Shown here: positions 8,153 through 18,904 of the stretch, piece by piece
Numbering within the stretch: the stretch's first letter is position 1
Layout of the letters: each line of letters starts with the position of its first letter
Assembly (NCBI GenBank): GCA_002354735.1
Contig: DEMD01000011.1
Coordinates: 248,001 to 312,000 of the forward strand
Length of the DNA stretch: 64,000 bases
DNA from: Gammaproteobacteria bacterium UBA2679
Lineage (GTDB): Bacteria > Pseudomonadota > Gammaproteobacteria > Pseudomonadales > Oleiphilaceae
Reading direction: 5' to 3'
Translations under genes and position numbers: made by a program
Notes under the pieces: generated by a model
What the model was told of the DNA's origin: nothing
Database searches by the model: none
What the model saw: the letters and a program-made list of their open reading frames with translations, nothing else

Positions 8153-9640
8153 ATGACGTCTAATACGGTTGATGTTTTGCTGATTGGAGCTGGTGTCATG
8201 AGCACCACGATGGGCATGATGCTGAAATTGCTCGATCCCAGTCTGAAAATAACCATGGTGGAGCGTCTTGACCACGTCGCTCATGAAAGTACCGATGGCT
8301 GGAACAACGCAGGCACTGGCCATGCCGCCTATTGCGAGCTGAACTATACGCCGCAGGGCAGGGATGGCTCGATCGACATCAAGAAGGCCATCAACATCAA
8401 TGCGGCATTCGAAGTGTCACAACAGTTCTGGTCTTACATGGTGAAGCAGGACATCCTTCCGGATCCGAGCAGCTTTATCAATCGTGCACCTCATCTCAGC
8501 TTCGTCTGGGGCGAAAAAGACGTGGCCTTTCTGCGCAAGCGCTATGAAATCATGAGCGCACATCATCTGTTCGCCGACATGGAGTACTCTGAAGATCCGA
8601 GAACCCTGCGGGAGTGGATGCCGCTGGTCATGAATAACCGTGATCCCATGCAGCGCGTGGCGGCGACCCGCGTCAATTATGGCGCAGACGTCGATTTCGG
8701 CTCGCTGACTCGTGGCATGGCCAAGCACCTCAAGGCACACGATAATTTCTCCTTGCTGCTGAGCCACTCGGTCAAGGATATAACGCGCAGGAAGGATCAC
8801 TGGGCGGTCCTGGTCGATGATCACCGCAAGAACATGGCCCGTGAGATTCGTGCCAAGTTCGTCTTCATCGGCGCCGGGGGCGGCGCACTGCCGCTATTGC
8901 AGAAATCTGATATCACCGAGGCAGAAGGCTATGGCGGCTTCCCGGTGAGCGGGCAGTGGCTGGTCTGCAAGAAGCCGGAAATCGTCAAGCAGCATTATGC
9001 CAAGGTTTACGGCAAGGCTGCTGTCGGTGCACCACCGATGTCTGTGCCACACCTCGACACCCGCATCATCGACGGCGAATCCGCACTGCTGTTCGGGCCG
9101 TTTGCAGGGTTCACCACGCGATTTACCAAGGAGAAGGGCTCGATATTCGACCTTTTTTCCTCGATGAAACGCGACAATTTCAAGGCAATGCTCCATGCCG
9201 GCCTGGATAATTTCGATCTTACCCGTTATCTGGTCGGCGAAGTATTCCAGTCGCAGAAGACACGGGTCGACACACTGCGAAACTTCTTTCCTGAGGCTCG
9301 CGACGAAGACTGGCATCTGGCGGAAGCCGGTCAGCGCGTGCAGATTATCAAGAAAGACCCGGTGAACGGCGGTAAACTCGAGTTCGGAACCGAAGTCGTG
9401 GCATCGGCAGATGGCTCTTTGGCCGCTTTGCTTGGTGCATCGCCTGGCGCGTCCATCGCAACACAGACTATTATAGATGTTCTCGAACGCTGTTTTCCGA
9501 AGCGGATGGCCACCGAAGCCTGGCAAAACCGGCTCAGGGAGATCGTCCCCTCCTACGGAGAATCGCTGGTCGATGATCCGGAGCTGTTGAAACGAATTCG
9601 GCCGGCCAGTCTGAAGACATTGGAACTTGACCCAGTCTAG
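8153..9640 (+). CDS. mqo: Malate:quinone oxidoreductase
   Basis: Mqo is an FAD-dependent, membrane-associated enzyme that oxidises malate to oxaloacetate and passes electrons to the quinone pool, serving both the TCA cycle and respiration. The 495-residue protein starts with the FAD-binding dinucleotide fold [16 protein letters not shown] and has the family blocks [35 protein letters not shown], and [13 protein letters not shown] near the C terminus; length matches the family. It is monocistronic, with fusA starting 60 bases downstream. Confidence 0.96.
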   Translation: MTSNTVDVLLIGAGVMSTTMGMMLKLLDPSLKITMVERLDHVAHESTDGWNNAGTGHAAYCELNYTPQGRDGSIDIKKAININAAFEVSQQFWSYMVKQDILPDPSSFINRAPHLSFVWGEKDVAFLRKRYEIMSAHHLFADMEYSEDPRTLREWMPLVMNNRDPMQRVAATRVNYGADVDFGSLTRGMAKHLKAHDNFSLLLSHSVKDITRRKDHWAVLVDDHRKNMAREIRAKFVFIGAGGGALPLLQKSDITEAEGYGGFPVSGQWLVCKKPEIVKQHYAKVYGKAAVGAPPMSVPHLDTRIIDGESALLFGPFAGFTTRFTKEKGSIFDLFSSMKRDNFKAMLHAGLDNFDLTRYLVGEVFQSQKTRVDTLRNFFPEARDEDWHLAEAGQRVQIIKKDPVNGGKLEFGTEVVASADGSLAALLGASPGASIATQTIIDVLERCFPKRMATEAWQNRLREIVPSYGESLVDDPELLKRIRPASLKTLELDPV

Positions 9641-9699
9641 TTTACAATACCGGCCCTCGAAAACGTCCTCGTCCAAATACTATACAGAAGAGCGCGCTA

Positions 9700-11784
9700 A
9701 TGGTTGATCTATCCAAGTACAGAAACATCGGCATCTTTGCACACGTCGATGCAGGCAAAACGACTACCACTGAACGAATTCTCAAGCTCACTGGTCGTAT
9801 TCACAAGACGGGCGAGGTGCACGACGGCGCAGCGACGACTGACTTTATGGAACAGGAGCAGGAGCGGGGTATCACTATCCAGTCTGCTGCCACCACCTGT
9901 TACTGGGATGGTCACCGGATGAACATCATCGACACACCGGGTCACGTCGACTTTACGGTTGAGGTTTATCGCTCACTGAAAGTACTCGACGGCGGTATCG
10001 GTGTGTTCTGTGGCTCTGGCGGTGTTGAGCCGCAGTCAGAGACCAACTGGCGCTATGCCAACGAATCTGAAGTTGCGCGAGTTATCTTCGTCAACAAGCT
10101 TGACCGTCTCGGTGCGGATTTCTTCCGCGTTGTTGCGCAGGTCGAGGACGTACTTGGCGCGCGTCCGCTCGTCATCACGCTGCCTATCGGCCGTGAAGAA
10201 CACTTCAAGGGCGTCGTCAACCTGATCGACATGAAAGCTTACATCTGGGACGACAGTGGTCTGCCAGAAAACTTTGAAATCACTGATATTCCGGAAGACA
10301 TGAAGGCTGACGCTGCCAAGTGGCGCGAGAAGCTGATCGAGACTGCCGTTGAGCAGGACGATGATCTGATGGAAAGCTATCTGGACGGCACCGAGCCAAC
10401 AGAAGAGCAGCTGCGCCTGTGTATCCGCAAGGGCACCATCAAGCTCGATTTCTTCCCCACCTTCTGTGGTTCTGCGTTCAAGAACAAGGGCATTCAGCTG
10501 GTGCTGGACGGCGTTATCGACTTCCTGCCGAGCCCGACTGAAGTTGTGCCACAGCCTGAAGTTGACGAGACCGGTGCAGAAACAGGCAAGTTCGCGATCG
10601 TTGATGCTGACAAGCCGCTTCGTGCCCTGGCGTTCAAGATCATGGACGACCGTTTCGGTGCGCTGACCTTCGTTCGTATCTATTCTGGCAAGATCCAGAA
10701 GGGCGACACGATCATGAACGCCTTTACCGGCAAGACTGAACGCGTTGGCCGCATGGTCGAAATGCATGCGAACACCCGTGAAGAGATCGAGTCGGCTCAG
10801 GCTGGTGACATCATTGCCATCGTTGGTATGAAGAACGTTCAGACCGGTCACACCCTGTGCGACCCGAAGAACCCGGCCACTCTCGAGCCGATGGTGTTCC
10901 CTGAGCCAGTTATCTCCATCGCTGTTGCACCGAAAGACAAGGGTGGATCAGAGAAGATGGGTATTGCCATTGGCAAGATGGTTGCTGAAGACCCGACCTT
11001 CCAGGTCGAGACTGATGAAGACAGCGGCGAAACCATCCTCAAGGGCATGGGTGAGCTTCACCTGGATATCAAGGTCGACATCCTCAAGCGAACCTACGGT
11101 GTTGAACTGGTCGTTGGTAAGCCACAGGTTGCATACCGTGAGACGATCAACAAGCGTACCGAAGACAGCTACACGCACAAGAAGCAGTCTGGTGGATCTG
11201 GTCAGTTCGGTAAGATCGATTACATCATCGAGCCGGGCGAGCAGAACTCTGGCTACGTGTTTGAGTCCAAGGTTGTTGGTGGTAACGTTCCGAAGGAATT
11301 CATTCCTGCAGTCGAGAAGGGCTTCAAGATGATGATGGGTGAAGGTCCTCTGGCCGGTTACCCTGTTCTCGACGTGAAGGTTATCCTGATGGACGGTGCG
11401 TACCACGCAGTCGACTCCTCGGCACTGGCTTTCGAGATTGCTGCCAAGGCGGCTTTCCGTCAGACCATGCCAAAGGCTGGCCCTCAGTTGCTTGAGCCAA
11501 TCATGAAGGTTGATGTCTTCACTCCGGAAGATCACGTAGGTGATGTTATCGGTGACCTGAACAGACGTCGCGGCATGATCAAGGCTCAGGAGCCAGGTGC
11601 TACAGGCGTGCGGATCAAGGCTGAAGTACCACTGAGCGAGATGTTTGGCTATATCGGACATCTGCGTACAATGACTTCGGGTCGTGGCCAGTTCTCAATG
11701 GAATTCGCGCATTATCTGCCATGCCCGAATAACGTTGCCGAGCAGGTTATTGCTGAAGCCAAGGAGCGTAAGGCTAACGCCTAA
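9700..11784 (+). CDS. fusA: Elongation factor G, stand-alone copy (EF-G2 type)
   Basis: EF-G is the ribosomal translocase GTPase. The 694-residue protein has the G1 motif [13 protein letters not shown]3 DTPGHVDF, G4 NKLD (most housekeeping copies have NKMD), and full domains II-V, including the domain IV region and the [13 protein letters not shown]-terminal block. No rpsL, rpsG or tuf genes flank it, so this is not the str operon copy but probably the second EF-G (FusB/EF-G2) carried by many gammaproteobacteria. Codon use is richer in U-ending codons (GTT, GGT, GCT) than neighbours, as in highly expressed genes. A double hairpin terminator follows. Whether it serves translocation, recycling or a stress role cannot be read from sequence. 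Confidence 0.93.
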   Translation: MVDLSKYRNIGIFAHVDAGKTTTTERILKLTGRIHKTGEVHDGAATTDFMEQEQERGITIQSAATTCYWDGHRMNIIDTPGHVDFTVEVYRSLKVLDGGIGVFCGSGGVEPQSETNWRYANESEVARVIFVNKLDRLGADFFRVVAQVEDVLGARPLVITLPIGREEHFKGVVNLIDMKAYIWDDSGLPENFEITDIPEDMKADAAKWREKLIETAVEQDDDLMESYLDGTEPTEEQLRLCIRKGTIKLDFFPTFCGSAFKNKGIQLVLDGVIDFLPSPTEVVPQPEVDETGAETGKFAIVDADKPLRALAFKIMDDRFGALTFVRIYSGKIQKGDTIMNAFTGKTERVGRMVEMHANTREEIESAQAGDIIAIVGMKNVQTGHTLCDPKNPATLEPMVFPEPVISIAVAPKDKGGSEKMGIAIGKMVAEDPTFQVETDEDSGETILKGMGELHLDIKVDILKRTYGVELVVGKPQVAYRETINKRTEDSYTHKKQSGGSGQFGKIDYIIEPGEQNSGYVFESKVVGGNVPKEFIPAVEKGFKMMMGEGPLAGYPVLDVKVILMDGAYHAVDSSALAFEIAAKAAFRQTMPKAGPQLLEPIMKVDVFTPEDHVGDVIGDLNRRRGMIKAQEPGATGVRIKAEVPLSEMFGYIGHLRTMTSGRGQFSMEFAHYLPCPNNVAEQVIAEAKERKANA

Positions 11785-11803
11785 AGCGCTTGTCTGCTGC
11801 TCC

Positions 11804-11861
11804 CCGCTAACGTTTAGCGGCGAGTAGCACTATAAAAAAACCGCCAACAGGCGGTTTTTTT
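11804..11861 (+). terminator. Double terminator after fusA
   Basis: Two hairpins in tandem: CCGCTAA-CGT-TTAGCGG at 11804-11820, then CCGCC-AACA-GGCGG at 11841-11854 flanked by seven A on the left and seven T on the right. The second is a symmetrical, bidirectional rho-independent terminator that can also stop the minus-strand acyl-CoA ligase gene converging from the right. Confidence 0.9.
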
Positions 11862-11876
11862 ATGCCCTGGTTTTGG

Positions 11877-13442
11877 TCAGGCTTTGAGTTCCGCTACCAG
11901 CTCGCGCTTGAGTATTTTTCCAGTCGCGGTCATTGGCAGGCTCTCGCGAATTTCGAACTGGCGGGGATACTTATGGCCTGCCATATGAGCTTTCGACCAC
12001 GCTACCAGCTCCTCAGGACTGGCCTGCTGACCGGCCTTGAGGATGATGCAGGCACGCACCTCTTCCCCGTACTGTTCGTCCGGCACACCGATGACAGCAG
12101 CCAGTGAAATGGCCGGGTGAGTCAGCAATACTTCCTCTATCTCACGTGGATAGACGTTGTAGCCACCGCGAATGATCATGTCCTTCAAGCGGTCGACGAT
12201 AAAAATATAGCCTTCTTCATCGATGTAGCCGATGTCACCAGTGTGGAACCAGCCGTTCTTCAGCGCCTTGGCGGTGGCCTCAGGCTTGTTCAGATAGCCT
12301 TTCATGACGTTATGGCCGCGGATACAGATCTCGCCGTGTTCATTGGCTGGAACCTCAGAATTGGCGTCGTCGAGAATGCGAACTTCCACCCCCCAGATTG
12401 GCAGCCCGACCGAACCAGGCTTTCGTGGATGACTCAGCAGGTTGAAGCACGCGACTGGGGATGTTTCTGATAAGCCATAGCCTTCGAGAATGGGAACATC
12501 GAACTTCTCTTCGAAGCCTTTCAAGACCTCAAGTGGCAGGGAAGAACCGCCACTGCCGCAGAGCCTGAGATGACTGCGGATCTTGTCAACCTGGTCAGGG
12601 CTTATGTCGACTCCATTGAGCAGCGCCCAGTACATAGTTGGCACACCGCAGAAGACCGTGATTTTCTCGGCAATCATGAGCTCGACCACCACTTTTGGAT
12701 CGAAGCGGGGTACCAGCACCATTGTATTGCCGTTAAGCAGGCTGCCACACATCTGCACAGTCTGGCCAAAGGTGTGAAATAGGGGCAGGGTGATAAGCTG
12801 TCTGTCCTCTGCGACGGCTTCACTCAGGCGACCGAACATGATCGCGTTCAGCAGGATGTTTGCGTGAGTCAGCTCGGCGCCCTTGGGTTTGCCGGTCGTG
12901 CCAGAGGTGTAGAGAATAACGACAGTGTCGATAGCCTCACTATCGATGTGAGGGTTGTCGGTGCCAGCGGTCATGAGGCTTGAGTGACTGGCAATTCCAT
13001 CCTGACCGATAGCACTGCTTACCAGTGACTGGCCGCTTTCAATCAGCCAGAGATGCGTGCAGCTGGTCGTCTTGCGGAAAGCATCGACTGCGGCACGGCC
13101 AATTGGCACATCCTGGCTACCTTCAAAAGCAATATAGGCCTTGGCTGCGCTGTCTTCGAGATGATAGGCGACCTCATCGGCGTTGAGCAGTATGTTCAGG
13201 GGCACTACCGTACAGCCAGCTTTTATGATGCCGAAGTAGGCTATGGGAAACCACGGCAGATTAGGACAGCTGAGTGCCACTCGATCGCCTGGTCTCAGTC
13301 CTGCGGCGACAAGACCGTTAGCCAGGGTGTCACAACTAACCTTGAGCTCGGCGAAGGTGATGCGTTTTTCGCCACAAACGATGGCCGTCTTGTCAGGGAA
13401 ACTGCGAGCCGCTTCATCGATGAGCACAGACAGTGAAAGCAT
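11877..13442 (-). CDS. AMP-forming acyl-CoA synthetase (long-chain fatty acid-CoA ligase-like)
   Basis: An ANL-superfamily adenylating enzyme of 521 residues that activates a carboxylic acid, probably a fatty acid, to its CoA thioester. Motifs visible: P-loop-like TSGTTGKPKGAEL (A3), GYGLSETSPV (A5), YLNKPEATA, HTGDIGYIDEEGYIFIVDRLKDMIIRGGYNVYPREIEE (A7-A8) and the catalytic Lys near the end in TATGKILKREL (A10). There is no membrane segment. The chain length is in the short/medium FadD-like range; the exact substrate is not deducible. It is a single gene that converges on fusA, with a GGTGA ribosome site close to its ATG. Confidence 0.88.
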   Translation of the reverse strand: MLSLSVLIDEAARSFPDKTAIVCGEKRITFAELKVSCDTLANGLVAAGLRPGDRVALSCPNLPWFPIAYFGIIKAGCTVVPLNILLNADEVAYHLEDSAAKAYIAFEGSQDVPIGRAAVDAFRKTTSCTHLWLIESGQSLVSSAIGQDGIASHSSLMTAGTDNPHIDSEAIDTVVILYTSGTTGKPKGAELTHANILLNAIMFGRLSEAVAEDRQLITLPLFHTFGQTVQMCGSLLNGNTMVLVPRFDPKVVVELMIAEKITVFCGVPTMYWALLNGVDISPDQVDKIRSHLRLCGSGGSSLPLEVLKGFEEKFDVPILEGYGLSETSPVACFNLLSHPRKPGSVGLPIWGVEVRILDDANSEVPANEHGEICIRGHNVMKGYLNKPEATAKALKNGWFHTGDIGYIDEEGYIFIVDRLKDMIIRGGYNVYPREIEEVLLTHPAISLAAVIGVPDEQYGEEVRACIILKAGQQASPEELVAWSKAHMAGHKYPRQFEIRESLPMTATGKILKRELVAELKA

Positions 13443-13516
13443 TGGTCACCTCAAAATTGTTCTTGTAGCAGCTGACTATACGGGATATCTGCGGTGAAAC
13501 AAGGGCCCGGCCTGGC

Positions 13517-16500
13517 TCAGTCTGGCGCTTGAAGTTCGTCAGGTCCAGGTTCAGCAATCTGGTAGCCCTGCAGGAAATCTACGCCAAGCTCGCGCAGCCG
13601 AGCCTCGACAGCCGGATCACTCACGGCGCCTGCAATGGTTTTCAATCCCATCGTGTGCCCAACGTCATTGACGAAGCGAACACTCTGCTCATCCAGCGGA
13701 CTCCTGAGCATTTTTTCGATAAACCAGCTGTCAATCTTCAGGTAGTCCACACCGAGTTGTTGCAGGTTGGCAAATTCGCTGATGCTCATACCGAAATGCT
13801 GCAATGTAATCTGCAGACCGAAGCTCTTCATGCGCTGAATGAACTGCCGGCTTGTCTCAGGATTCTGCAAGACTGTGTTTTCTGCCAGTTCGAAGCACAG
13901 TGCCTCTGAGTTCACACCTCGTTCAGCCACGAGCGCTATGACGCGATCGGCGAAATTCTCCTCGTTCAGGCTCTGAGCGGAAAGGTTGATCGCGTAGACT
14001 TCCTTGTTTTGCTGTTCAGGGTCCTGTATCTGCAACTTGTTGACGACCGCCTCGATAACCCAGAAATCGATCGCCGCTATGAGGCCAAAGCGCTCGGCAG
14101 CCGGCAGAAAGGCTGCGGGAGAGATCAGCTGACCTTCGTCGTCCAGTCTGATCAGGACTTCCCTCAGTCGTATAGTGGAAGAGGCGTCGTCCACCGCCAC
14201 GATTGGCTGGTACAACAGTACAAAGCGGTCATGCCGCAAGGCCAGTTGTAGACGCTGCTTCCAGTTGGTGTTGAGCTGTAGCTGTTCACCCTGACTATTG
14301 CCACCTTCGTACACGACGACCTGACCACGACCACTGGATTTTGCCTTGTATGCCGCCTCGTCTGCGGCCGTCATGATCTGCTTGGCATTGCCGCTTTTTC
14401 TATCGATAGGCACGAGACCGATACTGGTGCCGAAGCGGAAGCTCTGACCCTGACTGAAGAAGCGGAAGTCACTCGCGGCTTGCACGATGCTCTGGGCTAC
14501 CTGCAAGGCATCCTTCACCTGGCAGTGTTCGAGAATGACTGTGAATTCATCGCCACCCAGTCTGGCAAGCGTGTCACGGTCACGGATCTGCTGACTGAAC
14601 AGTCTCGATAGCTGAATGAGCACTTCATCCCCAGCCGCGTGGCCACAGCTGTCATTGACGATCTTGAAGTGGTCCAGGTCGATAAAGAGCAGGGCACTCT
14701 GCACGTTATGTTCATGGGCATCGGCAATGGTGCGCTCCAGGCGCTCGTTGAAGCCCTGCCGATTGACGAGCCCGGTCAGCTCGTCATGGTAGGCCTTGCG
14801 CTCGAGGTCAGCCTGGATGGCCTTGCGTCGGCTGATATCCCGCATGTTGCCCGCAAAGAACTCAACGCTGCCATCCGGTGCATAGTGCGCTTCGAGCACC
14901 AGCGAGACCGGCACTTCGCGGCCACCCTGAATCAGGATCGAAATATCGCCGCGCCAGCCACCGTGTGATGTGGCGTAGGGAAATGCTTCCGAGTTCAGTA
15001 CTGATATCGCCCAAGGCGGCGTGAAGTCATAGATATTGAAATCCATATCCGGCAGCACGTCGGCAGTCAGGGCGTCGAGGGTGGCCGGGGTGATTAATGA
15101 ACGGCCGCGGTAATTCAGGTAGCTGATATAGCCGGTTTCATCACAGAAAAAGATGATGTCGGAGGTGCTCTCCATCGCAGCAATGAGCTGGCGCTTGGCT
15201 ACCAGTGCTGCCTGCCGCGCCGTCACGTCCCGCCCAGCTACGTAGATCTGATGGTGTTCCGGTACCGTTATGAAGGCCCATTCAAGGGTGAGCTCCCCGC
15301 CGTTGGCACCGTGCGTCAGGAATTCCTGGGTAAGCGGCGTCTCCTGCTTGTCACGCAGCGTGGCGAGCAAGGTCTGCAGGGCCTCGTGCTCTGAGGCAAG
15401 CAGAACGTTGGCAAATGGCTTGTTCAGCAGCGCCGCGGGCTCGCAGCCAAAAAGCTGACGGGTGGCGGCGTTGATCCGGAGAAACTGGCCGTTACCATCG
15501 AGGATGCAAAGAACATCAGGTGCGAGATTGAAAAAACGGCTTAGTTCCTTCTCGGCCTGAGCCTGCTTGATCAGTGCAGACTGTAGTGACGCGTTGACGA
15601 TAGCCAGGGTGCTCGCGCGCTGACGCAGCGCGAACCAGTAGGCCACGATCATCGCGATCAGTGCGGAAATGAGCAAGCCGCCCACGAGAATGAAAGTCGG
15701 TCTCGTGATGACGACGCTCGACTCGAATGAGGGTAGCGAAGAGAACTTCAGCGTCCAGTTATTCTTGGCAAAACGAAAGCGCGAGGCATGTACGAAACTG
15801 GGTTCTGCGAGCTCGTCCAGACGATGCGGCAAGTCGTTTTTCGAGTGCGGCTGAGCAGGCTCGCCGTCGGGGGTCGCGGTGAGGCTGTCAAATATCAGGG
15901 TGCCCTGGTCACTCTGGCCATCGAATATCTGCAGGCGCAGCAGGCGGAAGTTATCTTCACCCATGAGGCCCCACACCAGGTCATTCATCCTGAAGGGGAT
16001 GAAAACGAAACCTCGTAGCTGATCCTCACGCATGGGTCTGGTGAAACCAGCACCATCGAAAGCTCTGCCTTCAGAGTCCGAATACACCGGTGCGTAGACA
16101 AGAAAGCCCAGCTGAGTGTCGACCAGGGTCTCCTGTACCAATGTCACCGTATCGGACATGATAGGGCGACCCTGTTCGCGCGCACGATCCATTGCGCGTC
16201 GTCTCGTCTTTTCGGAATACATGTCGAAGCCGAGCGCGCGCGCATTGCGCATATCGGCCGGTTCCAGTAGCACGATTGGCGTCGAAAAAGCCTGATCGGT
16301 CGCCGGCCAGACGACAAAATCCTTATTGCCGGCAGCACGATGATTGCGCTCGAAACGTGGCCGCTCGTCTGTGGGTATGTACGGGGCGTAGCCGAGCCCC
16401 TGAGCGCCTGGGTAATTTTTCTCCAGCCGCGCAGTCTCGACATAGCGGCGCCAGTCATCAACGCTGATATAGGCGTCAGCGGCGAACAGGCCAACGCCGC

Positions 16501-16768
16501 CCATCAACAGCTTCTCATAGGAAAGCATGCCTTTCTCGATGAGGACGGTGCGGAGCTCCACCCGACGCTCGAACTGCAGTCTCGCGTAGTCTTCGGCGGC
16601 GTCTTTTTCCTGATGGTAGACCAGTGCGGTCAGCGCGGCGCAGATCAGGAACGCAACGGTGACAATCACGCCGGTCGAGGCTTTGCCATGCTGTCGATGT
16701 GGCGTCCGCTGCCGACTCGCGGCCAGGCGGTTTGCATCGGACGGATCTGGTAGAGTGGACATCGCCAT
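13517..16768 (-). CDS. Membrane CHASE-PAS-PAS-GGDEF protein with degenerate EAL domain
   Basis: A 1083-residue membrane signalling protein for cyclic di-GMP. Order: N-terminal helix (~32-50), extracytoplasmic CHASE sensor (~70-320, with YPGAQGLGYAP and GFDMYSEKTRR), second membrane helix (~355-380), two PAS domains (~400-640), GGDEF (~660-820) and EAL (~840-1075). The GGDEF site is intact (RLGGDEF) and preceded by an RxxD inhibitory site (RDRD) five residues earlier, so it should be an active, product-inhibited diguanylate cyclase. The EAL domain keeps the first Glu (REVL), Asn (INLS), Glu (ELAEN) and Lys (YLKID), but the metal-binding DDFG motif reads QHFG, so phosphodiesterase activity is probably lost. 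Ligand unknown. Stand-alone gene, divergent from the ABC exporter. Confidence 0.92.
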   Translation of the reverse strand: MAMSTLPDPSDANRLAASRQRTPHRQHGKASTGVIVTVAFLICAALTALVYHQEKDAAEDYARLQFERRVELRTVLIEKGMLSYEKLLMGGVGLFAADAYISVDDWRRYVETARLEKNYPGAQGLGYAPYIPTDERPRFERNHRAAGNKDFVVWPATDQAFSTPIVLLEPADMRNARALGFDMYSEKTRRRAMDRAREQGRPIMSDTVTLVQETLVDTQLGFLVYAPVYSDSEGRAFDGAGFTRPMREDQLRGFVFIPFRMNDLVWGLMGEDNFRLLRLQIFDGQSDQGTLIFDSLTATPDGEPAQPHSKNDLPHRLDELAEPSFVHASRFRFAKNNWTLKFSSLPSFESSVVITRPTFILVGGLLISALIAMIVAYWFALRQRASTLAIVNASLQSALIKQAQAEKELSRFFNLAPDVLCILDGNGQFLRINAATRQLFGCEPAALLNKPFANVLLASEHEALQTLLATLRDKQETPLTQEFLTHGANGGELTLEWAFITVPEHHQIYVAGRDVTARQAALVAKRQLIAAMESTSDIIFFCDETGYISYLNYRGRSLITPATLDALTADVLPDMDFNIYDFTPPWAISVLNSEAFPYATSHGGWRGDISILIQGGREVPVSLVLEAHYAPDGSVEFFAGNMRDISRRKAIQADLERKAYHDELTGLVNRQGFNERLERTIADAHEHNVQSALLFIDLDHFKIVNDSCGHAAGDEVLIQLSRLFSQQIRDRDTLARLGGDEFTVILEHCQVKDALQVAQSIVQAASDFRFFSQGQSFRFGTSIGLVPIDRKSGNAKQIMTAADEAAYKAKSSGRGQVVVYEGGNSQGEQLQLNTNWKQRLQLALRHDRFVLLYQPIVAVDDASSTIRLREVLIRLDDEGQLISPAAFLPAAERFGLIAAIDFWVIEAVVNKLQIQDPEQQNKEVYAINLSAQSLNEENFADRVIALVAERGVNSEALCFELAENTVLQNPETSRQFIQRMKSFGLQITLQHFGMSISEFANLQQLGVDYLKIDSWFIEKMLRSPLDEQSVRFVNDVGHTMGLKTIAGAVSDPAVEARLRELGVDFLQGYQIAEPGPDELQAPD

Positions 16769-17013
16769 TGAACTGCTCGTGGTGACTCGTGACTGAAGTT
16801 GTTGCAGGTTCTTATGAGTGCTGCGTAAGTAGTTCTTTCCGCTCGAATCTGCAGCTTATTGATCTACTATAGTCCTCCCTGCCGGCTTGTGTACGGCCCG
16901 GCAGAAATAAGTTCTGAAATAAAACCGGCCAGATGAGCGCTCATAACTGACGCTGCTGGCGCTGAAACAGCATTCACCGCGCCGTATCGCGGCTCCACTT
17001 TGAACGAGGTTAC

Positions 17014-18771
17014 ATGCAAGTCGAAGCCATTTCCCGAGCGGGTCCGGGGCTACTACACTTTTTCCGGCCGTATCGATACTGGTTACTGGGCATCCTGCTC
17101 ACCTGGATACTGACAGGCCTGGCCATGGTAGCCATAGGCCTGCTGCTTGCAGAGGCGCACGATGGGTTCCCGACACGGCCGGTTATTCTGATTGGCGCTG
17201 CGGTATATGCCGTCGTGCTCTTGCGCTATTTCGCCGTCACATCGGTAGGCGAGCGCATTGCTGCCGATGTCAGGACGGCGATTCATGCCAAGCTGCATCG
17301 CCTGCCGACGGAGCAGATCGATCGTCTGCACGGGGGCGATGTGCAACAGAGGATGTCCGGTGATCTCGCCACCTGCCATGCCTTTCTGACCAGCAATGCG
17401 TCCATACTCATGCGCAATGCCTTCCTGTTTGTCGCGGCCTTTATCAGTGTACTGGTTCTTGACTGGCAGCTGGGCCTGTTTCTGGCCGGTGTATTCGCGC
17501 TCATCATAACACTATTAGTGCGTCGCTCGCGCTTGCGGCAGACCTCGCTGGCGGCTGAGAATCGCCGTGGCGAGTTGAGCAACTACCTGCTGGAGACGCT
17601 CTCGACTATGCGCATTATACGGGCCTACGACGCAGCACCCTCTGACAGCCATCGTTTCAACACCGCCAACAGCTCGGTATTGCAGACACTGCTGAAGATC
17701 CTGCGCAAGCGCATGATAACGAATATCCTCACCGTCACTTCGCTTGTGATTTTCGTCACCGTCTTTCTGATTTTCACCGACCGGAGTGTCGAAGCATTAC
17801 AGGCCACATCCACCACCGCCGGTGCCAGGAAGTTGTCGTTGTTGTACTTCTTCGGGCTGCTCGGGCTGTCTTCTGCCTCCATGATAGAGGCGGGCATGCG
17901 CTGGGTCGAAACCAGTGCCGCGGCCACTCGCATCGGCTATCTGCTGTCATTACCCGATCAGCCAATCGGCGATAGAACCTTGCAGCCGCTCGAGCCCGGC
18001 CCCCCCGAAATACGCTTCGAGGCGGTAACTTACCACCATCCGGCGTCTGGGCGCTCTGCAAGACCAGCTGCCGCGCTGCAGAACGTTTCTTGTCGCTTGC
18101 CGGGCGGCAAGCTGACTGTGATGGTCGGACCGACAGGCAGTGGCAAGAGCACCTTCATCGATGTCTGCCTGAACAACATCAGCCCGGAAACCGGCGAGGT
18201 GTTCTGGAACGACACCAGTCATGCTGAACTCGATGCAGCGAGCCTGCGCGCCCGCACCGCTCTGGTCGACCAGGACGTGCTGATTCGTTCGGAAAGCCTG
18301 CGTGACAATGTGCTTTTCGGCAGGCCGCTGAATGAAGAGAGCCTGCAGCGGGCTTATGAACAGAGCCAGCTGGAAGAGGTGCTGGCCAGACTGCCGGAGC
18401 GTGATCTCACGCCAGTCGGTGAAGGCGCGGCGGTGAGGCTGTCGATGGGGCAGAAGCAGCGGCTTGCGATTGCACGGGCGCTGTATGCGAGGCCCTCTCT
18501 GGTCCTGCTGGATGAGCCGACTTCTGCACTCGATGCCCTGACCGAGGCGGCGATCCTGAAATCTCTGGTTGCGCTCCGCGGGGAGGCGACTGTCCTCATT
18601 GTGGCGCATAGACTGGCCGTTGTGCCGTATGCCGATCATATCATCGTGCTTAAAGACGGCAAGGTCGATGCCGAAGGCAGCCTGTCTGAGGTCATGGCAG
18701 GTTCCACGCTGTTCGCTGAGCTCATGGCAAGCCTTCGCGATACCGATTTTGATCAGACCCGCATCTCGTGA
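17014..18771 (+). CDS. ABC exporter half-transporter (fused membrane and ATPase domains)
   Basis: A 585-residue type IV ABC exporter subunit that would work as a homodimer. The N-terminal ~310 residues contain six predicted membrane helices of the ABC_membrane fold (first at ~20-45); the ATPase domain follows with Walker A VGPTGSGKSTF, Q-loop DQDVLIRSESLRDNVLFG, signature LSMGQ (Met in place of the usual Gly), Walker B LVLLDEPTSALD and the H-loop in IVAHRL. The substrate cannot be deduced; MsbA-like lipid, peptide or drug export are all possible. It is monocistronic with a GAGG ribosome site, and the 246-bp gap before it holds only a possible TATAGT -10 element. Confidence 0.88.
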   Translation: MQVEAISRAGPGLLHFFRPYRYWLLGILLTWILTGLAMVAIGLLLAEAHDGFPTRPVILIGAAVYAVVLLRYFAVTSVGERIAADVRTAIHAKLHRLPTEQIDRLHGGDVQQRMSGDLATCHAFLTSNASILMRNAFLFVAAFISVLVLDWQLGLFLAGVFALIITLLVRRSRLRQTSLAAENRRGELSNYLLETLSTMRIIRAYDAAPSDSHRFNTANSSVLQTLLKILRKRMITNILTVTSLVIFVTVFLIFTDRSVEALQATSTTAGARKLSLLYFFGLLGLSSASMIEAGMRWVETSAAATRIGYLLSLPDQPIGDRTLQPLEPGPPEIRFEAVTYHHPASGRSARPAAALQNVSCRLPGGKLTVMVGPTGSGKSTFIDVCLNNISPETGEVFWNDTSHAELDAASLRARTALVDQDVLIRSESLRDNVLFGRPLNEESLQRAYEQSQLEEVLARLPERDLTPVGEGAAVRLSMGQKQRLAIARALYARPSLVLLDEPTSALDALTEAAILKSLVALRGEATVLIVAHRLAVVPYADHIIVLKDGKVDAEGSLSEVMAGSTLFAELMASLRDTDFDQTRIS

Positions 18772-18904
18772 GCTACCGGGACCTCATTCACAGCATGTCT
18801 ACACGCAGTTACTTTTTGTGACAGTGCAGTATCGGGCGCAACTGTAGAATTAGTCTCAGCTGACAGGCAAGTGCCGGTTCAGGCAGGCATTCGGAGAGCA
18901 AAGC

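Noticed and set aside
10036..11661. Two long minus-strand open frames inside fusA
   Set aside because: Shadows of a highly biased codon pattern; no ribosome sites or homology.
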